Counted from the first letter of the stretch, positions 7,137-20,809 are shown. The stretch is DNA of 64,000 nt from an uncultured Myxococcales bacterium (GCA_937980205.1 CALJKW010000049.1:186001-250000); one strand, 5' to 3'. Notes: generated by a model not told the origin, from the sequence alone. Program-made: numbers and translations.

Positions 7137-9677
7137 TTACTGCACGTTCACATGCTGGGGAGCGGCCGACCGCGCGATGCCGAGCGTCGTCTCCAGGTCC
7201 ACCGGCTTCACCAGGTGATGCTGGAACCCTGCCGCCGCGGTCCGCGCCCGGTCCGACGGCTGCCCGTACCCGGTCACCGCCACCAGCACCACGCGCCGGT
7301 CGAGCTCGCGCAGCTTCGCGGCGACCTCGTAGCCGTCCATCGCCGGCAGGCCGAGGTCGAGGAACGCGACGTCCGGCTTGTGACCCACCGCGAGGTCGAG
7401 CGCGCGCGGGCCGTCGTTCGCGACCTGCACGTCGTGCCCCTCGGCGCGAAGCCCTTCCGCGAGCAGCTCGGCCGCGTCGACGTTGTCGTCCACCACCAGC
7501 ACGCGCTTCCCTTCGCCCGCCGGAGTACGGCGCACCGGCTTCGTCGCGTCCGGCTGCTGCTCGGTCGCGCTCGCGAGCGGCAGCTCGACGGTGAACGTCG
7601 AGCCGCGGGTGAGCCCCGGGCTCTCGCCGCGCACCGTGCCGCCGTGCATCTCGGTGAAGCGCTTCACCAGCGCCAGGCCCAGCCCCAGGCCGCCCGCCGA
7701 GCTGCGCTGCTCGACCGGAGCCTGCACGAACGCCTCGAACAGGTTGGGCAGCTGCGCGGGGTCGATGCCGTCGCCGTCGTCCTTCACGCTCAGCAGCACG
7801 CGCCCATCGCGGCGCGAGGCGCGCACCTCGATGTGGCCTCCGTCGTTGGTGTAGCGCGCGGCGTTGGTGAGCAGGTTCGAGACGACCTGGGTGAGGCGGT
7901 GCTCGTCGCCCCAGAGCGGCAGCCCGCGCTCGGGCACGTCGAGCAGGAGGTTGTGCTGCTTCTGCTCGAACAGCGGAGCGGCCATCTCCACCGCCTTCGT
8001 GACGACCTGGTACAGCTCGACGCGGGTCTTCGTGAGCTCGATCTTGCCGCGCGCGATGCGCGAGACGTCGAGCAGGTCGTCGACCATGCGCATCATGTGC
8101 TTCACCTGGCGGGAGATGATCTTGCGCTCGCGCATCAGCGCCGTCTCTTTGCGCCGGTCGAGCATGTCGAGCGCGATGGCGATGGGCGCGAGCGGGTTTC
8201 GAAGCTCGTGACCGAGCATCGCGAGGAACTCGTCCTTCGTCTTGTTCGCGGCGACCGCGTCCTGCTGGGCCGCGCGCAGCTCCGTCATCGTGCGCTCCGC
8301 GGCCGCGCGCAGCGTGCGCTCGGCGTCGAGCAGCACCGCGCGCTCGACCGCCTGCGCGCAGTGCCACGCGAACGTCGTCAGCTGCTCGAGCCCGGCGCCT
8401 TCGAAGCCGCGCGGCGACGGGAAGCTGAGCGCGATGACGCCCAGCAGCCGGTCGCGCCCGACGAGCGGCAGCGCCGCCCAGGCCTCGTACTGCAGGTGCT
8501 GCGGCGGCACCGTCGGGTACCGCGCGAGCATCTCGTCTCGGCGCGCGACGAAGACCGGCTGCCCGCTGCGCCACGCCTCGGCCGCCGGGAACGGCGCGTC
8601 GGCCCGCACGCGCTGGTACGCGCTGATCGTCGACTCACCGTAGCCGGAGGTGCCGCGCACCTCGAGGTGCTCTCCATCGGCGGTGGGCAGCAGCAGGCTC
8701 GCGCCGGCGGCGCCGAGCGCGGAGGCCCCTTCGTTCACGACCACCCGCGCGACCTCGTCGACGGTGGTGGCGCGCGACAGCGCCGCGGTCAGCTTCGCCG
8801 AGGCCGCGAGCGCGCGCTCGCTCGTGCGGCGCTGGTCGTCGGCGAGCGACACCGACGCGGCGAGGAAGACGACCGCGGTTCCGCTCAGCACGGTCAGCGT
8901 GACGACGAGGAAGGCGGCTCCGGTCGCGGTGTCGATGACGCCGAGCTGCTGCAGGTGCATGCGCACGTAGCCGACCATCACGGGCAGCGCGATGACCATC
9001 GGGCCCGCGCGCCGCAGCACGTAGCCGCCGGCGTCGTCCGCGGCGATGCGCGCGCCGATGCCGAGATCGGTGCGCAGCGCGAGCAGCGCGAGGCCGAGGG
9101 CGCTCGCGGCGATCGCCGACAGCCCCGACATGCGGATGTAGGTCGTCGGCTGGTAGAGCTGCTGGGCCTCGAAGAGGTACCCGACCGCGGCGCTGAAGCC
9201 CGCGAAGAACGCGAGCACGGCGAGCCCCTGCGCCACGAACACCGCCACGCGGCTGCGCGAGACTCCGAACACGGCGAGGCCCACGCACAGCAGCGCGAAC
9301 GCGGTGTTCGGCGCCGGTCGGCCGGGGTGCGGCGCGGCCTCGTCGAGGGACGAGAACTCACGCTGGATCAGCTGATCAATTCCGAGGTCGACGCCCGTCG
9401 CATACTGCAGCAACGTCAAGAAGCCGATCAGCGCCGGCACCAGCGAGAGCGCGTCACCGGCGATGCTCGCGGTGCGGCGCGACCGCAGCACCAGCGCCAG
9501 CCCCGCGCACGCGAAGCCGATCGCGGCGTTCACCTTCATGCGGTCGGCGACGGCGCGCGCCGCGTCTGCGCCGAGCAGCCAGGCCGCCACGATGAAGCCG
9601 CCCGTGACGGCGACGCCCAGCCCGACGGCGAAGACCGGGCTCCGCAGGTCTTTCGTGGGCTCGGTGGCCGGCTCCAT
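7137..9677 (-). CDS. Hybrid histidine kinase (membrane, GAF, HisKA, ATPase, receiver)
   Basis: An 846-residue hybrid sensor kinase. The start at 9677 (MEPATEPTK) is preferred because the upstream extension to 9731 is Arg/Cys-rich; neither has a clear ribosome site. The N-terminal third holds about eight hydrophobic spans resembling an integral membrane sensor module. A GAF-like domain follows, containing SLLLPTADGEHLEVRGTSG. Then come a dimerisation domain with the phospho-acceptor His in MLGHELRNPLAPI, an ATPase domain (NLLTNAARYTNDGG, DDGDGIDP and GLGLGLALVKRF), and a C-terminal receiver with VVDDN, phospho-acceptor Asp in VAFLDLGLP and Lys in LVKPVD. It lies directly upstream of otsA1. The signal sensed is unknown, and a link to trehalose synthesis is inferred from position only. 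Confidence 0.9.
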   Translation of the reverse strand: MEPATEPTKDLRSPVFAVGLGVAVTGGFIVAAWLLGADAARAVADRMKVNAAIGFACAGLALVLRSRRTASIAGDALSLVPALIGFLTLLQYATGVDLGIDQLIQREFSSLDEAAPHPGRPAPNTAFALLCVGLAVFGVSRSRVAVFVAQGLAVLAFFAGFSAAVGYLFEAQQLYQPTTYIRMSGLSAIAASALGLALLALRTDLGIGARIAADDAGGYVLRRAGPMVIALPVMVGYVRMHLQQLGVIDTATGAAFLVVTLTVLSGTAVVFLAASVSLADDQRRTSERALAASAKLTAALSRATTVDEVARVVVNEGASALGAAGASLLLPTADGEHLEVRGTSGYGESTISAYQRVRADAPFPAAEAWRSGQPVFVARRDEMLARYPTVPPQHLQYEAWAALPLVGRDRLLGVIALSFPSPRGFEGAGLEQLTTFAWHCAQAVERAVLLDAERTLRAAAERTMTELRAAQQDAVAANKTKDEFLAMLGHELRNPLAPIAIALDMLDRRKETALMRERKIISRQVKHMMRMVDDLLDVSRIARGKIELTKTRVELYQVVTKAVEMAAPLFEQKQHNLLLDVPERGLPLWGDEHRLTQVVSNLLTNAARYTNDGGHIEVRASRRDGRVLLSVKDDGDGIDPAQLPNLFEAFVQAPVEQRSSAGGLGLGLALVKRFTEMHGGTVRGESPGLTRGSTFTVELPLASATEQQPDATKPVRRTPAGEGKRVLVVDDNVDAAELLAEGLRAEGHDVQVANDGPRALDLAVGHKPDVAFLDLGLPAMDGYEVAAKLRELDRRVVLVAVTGYGQPSDRARTAAAGFQHHLVKPVDLETTLGIARSAAPQHVNVQ

Positions 9678-9793
9678 GATGCGCGGAAGGTGTAGGCAGC
9701 CGCTGCAGGTGCCGCAACGACGGCGGCGCATGGCACCGGGCGGTAACGTGTCGCGGGTTGACTCCAGAATCAGGCGTGCGGTAGCTGGGCAGC

Positions 9794-11479
9794 ATGCTCG
9801 AAGCCGTTCCGAGAGATCGCGAAGACACGGTCGGGGTCGTGGCGGACCGCGCCGAGACGGAAGCCGGAGAGGCCGTCGCGGCGCACCGGCCGGTGGGCGG
9901 CGGCAAGTGGCAGCCGGAGACGTGGGCGTCGCAGCGGCGGGCGCGCCTCGAGGTCGCGGCCGGGCTGCTCTCGCGCGGCATCGCGCGGGGAGATCGGGTG
10001 GCGATCATCAGCCACACGCGCTGGGAGTGGGGGCCCGTCGACCTCGCGATCCTCTCCGTGGGCGCGGTGACGGTCGGCATCTACCCGACGAGCACTCCGG
10101 CGCAGGTGAAGTACATCCTCGACCACTCGCGGGCGCGGCTGGTGTTCGTCGAGAGCGAGGCGCAGAAGAAGCGCCTCGAGGCGGTGCTGGGCGGCCTCGA
10201 GGTGGTCGTGCTCGACACGGAGCTGGATCGGTTTCGGCTGCAGGAGGTCGCGGCCGTCGAGGCGCGGATGCGCGAGGTGCGCGCGACCGACCTCGCGACG
10301 CTCGTCTACACCAGCGGGACGACCGGGCCGCCGAAGGCGGTCGCGCTGAGCCACCGCGCGCTGCTCGCGACGTCGCGCCTGGGCACGCAGTTCATCGGCG
10401 CCAAGCGGGGGGATCTCGCGGTCTCGTACCTGCCGATGGCCCACGTGCTCACGCGCGTGAACTACTACGGCTACCTGCAGGTCCGCGGGGTCGCGTTCTT
10501 CGCCGAGGCGCTCGAGAAGGTGAACGAGGCGTGGGTGGCGGCGAAGCCGGCGATGGTGTCGGCGGTGCCGCGCGTGCTCGAGAAGGTGCAGCAGCGGATC
10601 CTCGACGGCGTCGCGGCGTCATCGGGCTTGCGGAAGAAGCTGTTCGGTCGCGCGCTGAGCGTGGGTCTGCGCGCGGTCGAGCTTCGCGAGGCGGGGAAGC
10701 CCGTGCCGTCGTTGCTCGCCGCGGAGTGGCGGCTGTGGCAGCGGCTGGTCGGTCGCAAGCTGCGCGCACGGCTCGGCTGGGAGAACGTGCGGTTCGTGAT
10801 GACGGGCGGGGCTCCCGCGCGGTTGGACGTGCTGAAGTTCTTTCACGCGCTCGGCATCGTGGTCATCGAGGGCTTCGGCATGACCGAGACCTCGTCGCCG
10901 GTGACGCTGAATCACCCCGAGGCGTTCAGGCTGGGGTCGGTGGGCCGGCCGCTGCCGGGCATCGAGGTGCGCATCGCCGAGGACGGCGAGATTCTCGTGC
11001 GCTCACCGGGGTTGTTCGCCGAATACGAGGGCGACGCCGAGAGCACGCGCGCGGCGTTCACGCCGGACGGGTTCTTCAAGACGGGCGACGTCGGCGCGCT
11101 CGACGCGGACGGCTTCCTGCGCATCACCGACCGCAAGCGCGACCTCATCATCACCGGCGGCGGCAAGAACGTGGCGCCGCAGAACATCGAGGCGCTCGTG
11201 CGGCAGGACCCGCGCATCTCGCAGGTGGTCGTCATCGGAGACCGGCGGCCGTACCTCGTCGCGCTCGTGACGCTGCAGCCGGGGGCGCCGGCGAGCGCCG
11301 CGGCCGAGGCAATCGCCGCCGCGAACCAGCACCTGGCGCCGTACGAGACGGTGAAGAAGCACCACGTGCTCGCCGAGGACTTCGCGGTCGAGAACGAGCT
11401 GCTCACGCCGACGCTGAAGGTGAAGCGCCGCGCGGTCGAGGCGAGGTACGCGAAGGAGATCGAAGCGCTGTACCGATGA
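9794..11479 (+). CDS. Long-chain acyl-CoA synthetase (AMP-forming)
   Basis: A 561-residue member of the adenylate-forming ligase family. It probably activates fatty acids to acyl-CoA with ATP and CoA in the cytoplasm. The AMP-binding motif is YTSGTTGPPKAV. GFGMTETSSP, the TGDVGALDADGFLRITDRKRD stretch and the C-terminal K-x-KRR segment are also typical. The length and the LSRGIARGDRVAIISHTRWEW opening match the FadD/FAA1-type long-chain group. A possible housekeeping promoter lies upstream: TTGACT at about 9749 with a weak -10 about 17 bases later. It runs divergently from the hybrid kinase and is not clearly tied to the trehalose genes. Substrate chain length cannot be told from sequence. 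Confidence 0.88.
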   Translation: MLEAVPRDREDTVGVVADRAETEAGEAVAAHRPVGGGKWQPETWASQRRARLEVAAGLLSRGIARGDRVAIISHTRWEWGPVDLAILSVGAVTVGIYPTSTPAQVKYILDHSRARLVFVESEAQKKRLEAVLGGLEVVVLDTELDRFRLQEVAAVEARMREVRATDLATLVYTSGTTGPPKAVALSHRALLATSRLGTQFIGAKRGDLAVSYLPMAHVLTRVNYYGYLQVRGVAFFAEALEKVNEAWVAAKPAMVSAVPRVLEKVQQRILDGVAASSGLRKKLFGRALSVGLRAVELREAGKPVPSLLAAEWRLWQRLVGRKLRARLGWENVRFVMTGGAPARLDVLKFFHALGIVVIEGFGMTETSSPVTLNHPEAFRLGSVGRPLPGIEVRIAEDGEILVRSPGLFAEYEGDAESTRAAFTPDGFFKTGDVGALDADGFLRITDRKRDLIITGGGKNVAPQNIEALVRQDPRISQVVVIGDRRPYLVALVTLQPGAPASAAAEAIAAANQHLAPYETVKKHHVLAEDFAVENELLTPTLKVKRRAVEARYAKEIEALYR

Positions 11480-11512
11480 AGCGACCCGGCGCCGCCCCCG
11501 ATTCCGGCCGGT

Positions 11513-11992
11513 TCAGCCCACCACCGACGCGATCACCAGCGCCACCGCGAACAGCGCGAGCCCCAGCACGCCGAGCACGCGCACGTCGATCGGCAGGCGC
11601 CGCACCGGCAGGAACGCCGGCCGCACGTCGATCTTCAGCGTCCCGGCCCTCAGCGTCAGCGCGTCACCCGGCTCGAGGAACAGCTCGAGCCCGGCCGAGA
11701 CCTCTCTCGCGCGGCCGCGGCCGACCAGCGCGCTGAGCGCGGCCGCCCGATCTCCCTTCAGCGACGCCGAGCCCGTGAAGCCGGGGGACAGCGTCACGCG
11801 CAGCCCCAGCTCCGTCCACTGCAGCTCGGCGCGCACGTCGGTGCCGAGCTCGACGTCGGCGCCGTCTCCGCGGCCGAGCACGAGCTTCGTGCGGCCCTCG
11901 GCGTCCAGCGCCTCGGCGTGCAGCCGGCGATCGCCCCAGCGCACCTCGACCATCCAGGTCGTCACCGAAGGCGGAGTGCTGACCGGCGTCAT
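11513..11992 (-). CDS. FHA-like protein with C-terminal membrane anchor
   Basis: A 159-residue protein. Residues 15-90 are beta-rich and include LVLGRGDGADVEL, close to the opening loop of FHA phosphopeptide-binding domains (I/V-G-R-x4-D-I-x-L). The Ser and Asn that usually bind phosphothreonine are not clear, so a degenerate FHA-like fold is likely. Residues 138-158 form one hydrophobic helix at the very C-terminus (RVLGVLGLALFAVALVIASV), so the protein is tail-anchored with its domain in the cytoplasm. It converges on the acyl-CoA synthetase gene. Function unknown. Confidence 0.55.
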   Translation of the reverse strand: MTPVSTPPSVTTWMVEVRWGDRRLHAEALDAEGRTKLVLGRGDGADVELGTDVRAELQWTELGLRVTLSPGFTGSASLKGDRAAALSALVGRGRAREVSAGLELFLEPGDALTLRAGTLKIDVRPAFLPVRRLPIDVRVLGVLGLALFAVALVIASVVG

Positions 11993-12023
11993 GAGGCGCG
12001 CACTCTACGCCAACCGCCGGCCC

Positions 12024-12707
12024 TCACAGGTCCACGCTGAACACCGCGCGCGCGGTCGCTCCCAGCGGCCACGGCTTGCGCTGCCAGTTCGCGCCGAACA
12101 GCGCCTGCGCGCGAACCGGCCCCAGCTGCACCGTCGCGACCGGGCCCGCGACCACCTGCAGCGCCCGCGCGTAGTCGTCGGGCGCCGCCGGGCTGCCCGG
12201 CACGATGCCGCCCGCGGACGCCTCGAGCCCCACGCGCACCTCCTCGAAGATGGCCACCGTGGCCGCCAGCGAGCCCTCGGCTTCGACGAACGCGCGGCCC
12301 TTCACTCCCGTGCCGGCCCTCGCGTTGAGCAGCAGCGCGAGGCGATCGACGACGCGGCTCACGGCGAGCCTCAAGTCCACCGCCGAGCCGGCCCCTCCGT
12401 CGAACCAGCGCACGCGCAGCGACGCCGCGAGGTTCACCCGCGAGGTCGACTGGTTCAGCACCTGCCACATGACGCACAGCCCCGAGGTCAATGCCTGCTG
12501 GCCGAGGCCGGCTCCCGCCCACACGCTCAGGCCCTCTCCGAGCGACCAGCTCGCCCAGCCGCCCACCGCGGAGTCGGTGTGGTCGACCGCTCCGCCGGCG
12601 CCGATGCGCAGGTTGCCGCGCTCGGGTACTGCGGCCGCCTGGCTGAGCACCGTGTCGCGAGAGGCCTCGTCTGCGGTGAGCACGACGAAGATGACGAGCA
12701 AGCCCAT
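12024..12707 (-). CDS. Exported protein of unknown function, probable beta-barrel
   Basis: A 227-residue protein with a short hydrophobic N-terminus (MGLLVIFVVLTADEAS) that may be a signal peptide. The rest alternates hydrophobic and polar residues in strands ending in aromatic or Leu residues (WASWSLGEGLSVWAGAGLG, VNLAASLRVRWF), and it ends in ARAVFSVDL with the terminal hydrophobic strand typical of outer-membrane barrels. It resembles in style the C-terminal half of the protein at 20971-21984. No enzyme motif is seen. It diverges from the TreS gene across about 220 bases. Confidence 0.55.
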   Translation of the reverse strand: MGLLVIFVVLTADEASRDTVLSQAAAVPERGNLRIGAGGAVDHTDSAVGGWASWSLGEGLSVWAGAGLGQQALTSGLCVMWQVLNQSTSRVNLAASLRVRWFDGGAGSAVDLRLAVSRVVDRLALLLNARAGTGVKGRAFVEAEGSLAATVAIFEEVRVGLEASAGGIVPGSPAAPDDYARALQVVAGPVATVQLGPVRAQALFGANWQRKPWPLGATARAVFSVDL

Positions 12708-12927
12708 GAGCGGCCTCCCTTGCTGCGGAGCGGCGCTCCATCACGCGTCGTGCCACCCGCTCTCCCTGCGAGGCGCCAGTCGGGTTGCGGCGCGGCGGTA
12801 ACGGCCAGGCCGCGGCTGTCACCGAGACGCGGGCTCGCGCTCGCCGCGGGCGCGTCACCGCCGGGTTGCCTCGCGGGGCCATGACCGCTATTTGCATCAT
12901 CAGCGTCGGCACCCCAGAAGGCCCCAC

Positions 12928-16268
<3,341 letters not shown>

Positions 16269-16272
<4 letters not shown>

Positions 16273-18041
16273 CCGGCGGCCTCGTCCGCGAGGCGCTGAA
16301 GGCCCTCGGAGTCGAGCGCCTCGCCTGCGCGGTGCACGACCGCTGCCTGCCCGCCGACGCGGAGCACGACCAGGGCTGCGGCGCTCCCGGCGGAGACGGC
16401 GCCGCGCGCTTGCTCGAGTTCGTGAAGGAGCTGGGCTTCGACACCGTGCAGCTCGGGCCCGCCGGCGAGGTGTCGCTGCACAACCTGTCTCCGTACGACG
16501 GCACGGTGTTCTCGCGCTCGCGGCTGCTGGTGTCGTGGAGCGCGGCGGTGGCCGACGGGCTCGCGCCTGCCGCGGCGCTGCCGGCGTCGGGCGCGCCGTC
16601 GGGCAGCCGCTGCGACTACCCGCGCGCGTTCGCACAGAGCGAGCGCGCCTGGGCGGCGCTGCACGCCGAGTGGGAGGCTGCGGGCCGCACCGACGCGAGG
16701 CTCGACGCGTTCGTCGCGGCCGCCGGGCCGTGGCTGCAGAGCGACGCGCATCACCGCGCGCAGTCGCGCCGCTTCGGCACCACCGACTGGCGGCGGTGGC
16801 CGGCCGGCGTCGGCGCAGGCGCGAGCGGGCAGGAGCTCGCGCGCTACGCCCGCGAGCAGTGGCTGCTGCACCTGCAGCACCAGGGCTTCCGCGCGCGCGC
16901 GCACGCGCTCGGCCTGAGCGTCTGGGCGGACCTGCAGATCGGCCTCTCGCACGCCGATGTCTGGGCGCACCAGGACTGCGTGCTTCGCGGGTACGCGATG
17001 GGCGCTCCGCCCAGCCGCACGAACCCCGAAGGGCAGCCGTGGGGCTACCCGGTGCTCGACCCGGGCAAGCGCGACGCCGCCCGCGCGCTGCTCGCCGCGC
17101 GGTTCACGAAGCTGTTCGGCGAATACGACGGCGTGCGCGTCGACCACCCGCACGGCCAGGTGTGCCCCTGGGTGTACCGCGACGCCGAGCAGGACCCGTA
17201 CGCGGCGGTGCGCGCCGGCGGCCGGCTGCACTCCATCGGACCCAGGCCCGAGCTCGCGCCGCTCGCGGCGCACGACATCGCGCGGCCCGAGCAGCTCGAC
17301 CTGTCGGTGAAGCCGTGGGCCGACGGCTTCGTGCGCGAGCTCGACGACGAGCAGGTGGCCCGGTACGCGTGGGTCATCGACCTGCTCGTGCAGGCGGCCG
17401 GCGGCACCGCGCGCGTCGCGTGCGAGGTCTTGAGCACCGTGCCGTACCCGCTGTGGCGCGTGCTGCAGCGTCACGGGCTCGGCCGCTTCCGCGTGACGGG
17501 GAAAGCGGACGTGACGAAGGCTGACGACGTCTACCTGCTCGACAACGCCGCCGAGCCCGACTGGGTGATGCCCGGCACGCACGACACCGCGACGCTGTGG
17601 CGCGCGGCGAGCGAGTGGAGCGGAGAGCTGGCGAAGGCGCGCGCCGCGTACGCCGCGCGGCGCCTGAGCGGCGCTGACCCGGCCCGCGCCGCGGTGCTGC
17701 AGCGCTGGTTCGACGGGTCGCGCGAGGCGCTGGCGCAGGGAGAGCTCGCGCTGCTCTTCACCGGCCCGCCGCGCAACGTGATGCTCTGGGTCGGCGACGT
17801 GCTCGGAGAGACCGACCTCTACAACCGCCCCGGCATCGTGCACCCCGACAACTGGACCTGGCGCGTGCCGGAGGACTTTCGCGCGCTGCACGCCTCGCGG
17901 TGCGCGAAGGCCGCCGCGTTCGACCCGGCGGCGGCGCTGGCGCTCGCGCTCGGCGCGAGGCCGCCGGCGGTGCGCGAGGCGCACGCGGGCCTGCTGGAGC
18001 GTCTGCGCGAGCAGGCGCGGGTGCGGCTGCCCGCGGTGTAG
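16269..18041 (+). CDS. malQ: 4-alpha-glucanotransferase (amylomaltase, GH77)
   Basis: A 590-residue protein starting with GTG at 16269, overlapping the TreS stop (GTGA), so it is coupled. GH77 enzymes move maltosyl and longer glucan units between chains and release glucose. The catalytic triad of the family can be placed: nucleophile Asp in GVRVDHPHGQVCPW, acid/base Glu in VACEVLSTVPYP, and the third Asp in MPGTHDTATLW. These motif variants fit the divergent GH77 group rather than E. coli-type MalQ (RIDHFRG, EDLG). Together with TreS-Pep2 it could recycle malto-oligosaccharides. Some divergent GH77 members are poorly studied, so the exact glucan donor is uncertain. Confidence 0.85.
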
Positions 18042-18104
18042 CGGCCGACGCTGGCGAACGTGAGCGCGGCGCCGTCACCCGGGGAGCGCACGCACCAGCG
18101 CGGT

Positions 18105-18118
18105 TTGATGCCCGTCAA
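18105..18118 (+). promoter_or_regulatory. Fnr-type box before otsAB
   Basis: TTGATGCCCGTCAA, a Crp/Fnr-family palindrome (TTGAT-N4-GTCAA). Its centre is about 73 bases before the otsAB start. A class II activator position (centre near -41.5) would put transcription start near 18153. The same box with the same GCCC core occurs at three other places in the window. Confidence 0.65.
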
Positions 18119-18184
18119 GGTCTCCCGACATGTCGGCGTGCGGCGCCCCTTGAGTCGGGATGTTGCGGAGTGCGAAGAGAAGAC

Positions 18185-20345
18185 ATGCGTCGACTGCTCA
18201 TCGTCTCCAACCGACTGCCCATCACCGTAAAGGTGGCAGACGGCCTGCTCGAGGTCGAGAAGAGCGCAGGGGGGCTCGCGACGGGGCTCTCCGGGCTGCA
18301 CGCCGAGCGAGGCGGGCTCTGGCTGGGCTGGACGGGACTCACCGAGCCGCTGCCCGCCTCACTGGCCCAGCAGCTCGACGCGCGCATGGAAGCGCTTCAC
18401 GTGCGGCCCGTCCGAGCTGTCGAAGGCCGACGTCGAGGAGTATTACGAGCGCTACGCGAACGGCGTGCTGTGGCCGCTGTTCCACCACTTCCTCGACACG
18501 ATGCCGCTCGACCCCAAGGGCTTCGACGCCTACCGGCGCGTGAACGAGCGCTTCGCCGACGCGGTGGCTGCCTGCTACCGCGAAGGAGACGTCATCTGGG
18601 TGCACGACTACCAGCTCATGCTGGTGCCCGCGATGCTGCGCCGAAGGTTGCCGCACGCGCGCATCGGCTTCTTCCTGCACATTCCCTTCCCTCCGCAGGG
18701 CGTGTTCCGCACCCTCCCCGAACGCGAGCAGCTGCTCGAGGGCGTGCTGGGCGCCGACCTCATCGGCTTTCACACCGCCGAGTACGGTCGCAGCTTCGAG
18801 GGCTCGGTGCTGCGCGTGCTCGGCCGCTCGGCCAACGCGGGTCGCATCTCCTGGCAGGGCCGCGCGGTGCAGGTCGCCGCGTTCCCCATGGGGATTGATG
18901 CGAAGGAGTTCGCCCGGCTCGCCGCTGAGCCCCACGTCGAGCGGCTGGCGGCCGGCCTGCGGGAAGGCTTTCGCGGGCAGCTGCTCGTCGGCATCGACCG
19001 CCTCGACTACACCAAGGGCATTCCCCGCCGCCTGCTCGCCTTCGAGCGGCTGCTCGAGAACCACCCCGAGCTGCGCGGCGCGGTTCGTCTGATTCAGGTC
19101 GCGGTGCCGTCGCGCGCCAGCGTCGGCGCGTACCAGGAGTTCCGGTCGCAGGTCGACGGTCTCATCGGCCGCATCAACGGGGCCTTCTCGTCGCCGAGCT
19201 GGGCGCCGGTGCACTACCTCTACCGGTCGCTCTCCACCGACGAGGTGGTCGCGCTCTACCGCGCGGCCGACGTCATGCTGGTCACGCCGATTCGCGACGG
19301 AATGAACCTCGTCGCCAAGGAGTTCGTCGCGGCTCGCGTCGACGGCTCGGGCGTGCTCGTGCTGTCGGAGTTCGCCGGCGCCGCGAGCGAGCTCGCAGAG
19401 GCCGTGCGCGTCAACCCCTACGACCTCTCTCGCACCGCCGACGCGTTTCACCGCGCGCTGGTGATGCCCGAGGAGCAGCGCCGGCAGCGCATACGCGGCC
19501 TTCGCAACCGCGTGTTCGCGCACGACGTGCACCGCTGGGCCTCCACGTTCGTCGACCGGCTCTCGGCGGTTCCCTCGGCGGCGGGCTGGTCTACGGCCGC
19601 GGAGCTCGACGCGGTCGCTGCCCGTGCGAGCTCCGCCGAGAAGCTCGTGCTGATGCTCGACTACGACGGCACGCTCGTGCCCATGGCCGAAGCTCCGGGC
19701 CTCGCGGTCCCGGACGCTGAGCTGCTCGAGCTCTTGCGCGCGCTCGCCGGGTGTCCGCACACGACCGTGCACGTCGTGAGCGGGCGGACCCAGCAGTCCC
19801 TCGACGCCTGGCTGGGCGAGCTGCCGCTGGGCCTGCATGCCGAGCACGGCTTGTGGCATCGACCGTCAGGCGGGCAGTGGACGATGTCCGCGGTCGCGCC
19901 GGGCGCCTGGCGCGCGCACGCCCGCGCCGTGCTCGAGGAGTGGACCCAGGTCACCCCGGGCTCGCTCATCGAAGACAAGACGCTCGGGCTCGCGTGGCAC
20001 TACCGCATGACCGACCCCGAGTTCGGGCTCGCGCAGGCCAACGAGCTCAAGCTGCACCTGTCGGATCAGCTGTCGAACGCGCCGGTCGAGGTGCTGCACG
20101 GTGCCATGGTCGTCGAGCTGCGGCCGCACGGCGTCAACAAGGGCAACGCCATGCCTGCCGTCGACGCGCAGACGCTGGTGCTCGCCATGGGCGACGACAC
20201 GACCGACGAGGACCTGTTCGCGGCGCTGCCGCCGTCGGGAGTCTCCGTCGCGGTCGGTGCGGGGCCGCTGTCGGCGCAGCTTCGCGCGCCCGACCACCGC
20301 TCGGTGCGCGAGCTGCTGCGCCGCATCTGCGCTGGCCGGGGCTGA
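18185..20345 (+). pseudogene. otsA: Trehalose-6-phosphate synthase/phosphatase fusion (OtsA-OtsB), split by one extra base
   Basis: The first 76 codons from ATG 18185 (AAGAGAAGAC upstream) read as a normal GT20 start (RRLLIVSNRLPITV, SAGGLATGL, GLWLGWTG). Then the frame breaks. After GTGCGGCCCGTC a C at 18412/18413 appears extra: GAG CTG TCG continues in the other frame as ELSKADVEEYYERYANGVLWP and runs to 20345. The second frame carries VHDYQLMLVP, GFFLHIPFPP, GIDRLDYTKGI and IRDGMNLVAKEFV. An OtsB domain follows (LMLDYDGTLVP, VVSGRTQ, GDDTTDEDLF). Together this is a bifunctional synthase/phosphatase of about 720 residues. Both halves keep good codon use, so a recent mutation or a sequencing error is more likely than an old pseudogene. 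An Fnr-type box lies upstream. Confidence 0.8.
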
Positions 20346-20771
20346 TCAGTTCGTGTTGACGACCGCCGAGAGCAGCTGGTCCCCGCGCGGCCGGCTCACG
20401 GCGGCGGTCGGCTCGGCGGTGATGAACACCTCGAAGTTCTCGTACGGGGTGATCGTCTTGAGCCGGCCGCTGAGGTTGCCGTCGACCTTCAGGGCGCCGA
20501 GGTTCTGCGCCATCTCCGAGCCCTGCGGGCGCACCCACACCACGTACGTCGTCGCCCCCGACTCGACGCGGTTGGGCTGCGCGAGGTGCTGAACCGTGAT
20601 GTCCAGCGACGTGTTGTCGTTGGCGGTCGGTGAGGCCTTGATGAGGCCCTGCGCCGCGGCGAGCTGGCCGGTGCCGTTGAGCGCCACCTTGCTCGTGGCA
20701 CAACCGGCCAGGGCGAGCGCTCCTGCCGCAAGCGCCACCTTCGTCATCCTCGCAAGTGATTCGAACTTCAT
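20346..20771 (-). CDS. Small lipoprotein under a sigma54 promoter
   Basis: A 141-residue protein. The start ATG 20771 is preceded by CAGGAG at good spacing. Lipoprotein signal: MKFESLARMTKVALAAGALALAGC, with lipobox LAGC. The mature part is beta-rich (DNTSLDITVQHL, GATTYVVWVRPQG, KTITPYENFEVFITAEPTA) and resembles a small single-domain beta fold seen in predicted envelope proteins; no enzyme motif. Its stop abuts the otsAB stop (TGATCA across both). A strong -24/-12 promoter at 20810-20825 and a GTTGCA-TGCAAC element at 20873-20887 lie upstream. Function unknown; envelope stress role inferred only from regulation. Confidence 0.75.
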   Translation of the reverse strand: MKFESLARMTKVALAAGALALAGCATSKVALNGTGQLAAAQGLIKASPTANDNTSLDITVQHLAQPNRVESGATTYVVWVRPQGSEMAQNLGALKVDGNLSGRLKTITPYENFEVFITAEPTAAVSRPRGDQLLSAVVNTN

Positions 20772-20809
20772 GTGCTGTTCTCCTGCTGCGGTTACGTACT
20801 GAGCACAGA

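Noticed and set aside
5043..9695. Very long plus-strand open frame opposite otsA1 and the hybrid kinase
   Set aside because: Antisense shadow caused by high GC; composition is Arg/His/Ala-rich with no motifs.
12740..12755. TGGCACGACGCGTGAT before the exported protein at 12024-12707
   Set aside because: The -24 half is perfect, but the -12 reads GTGAT without GC, and no matching upstream element was found.
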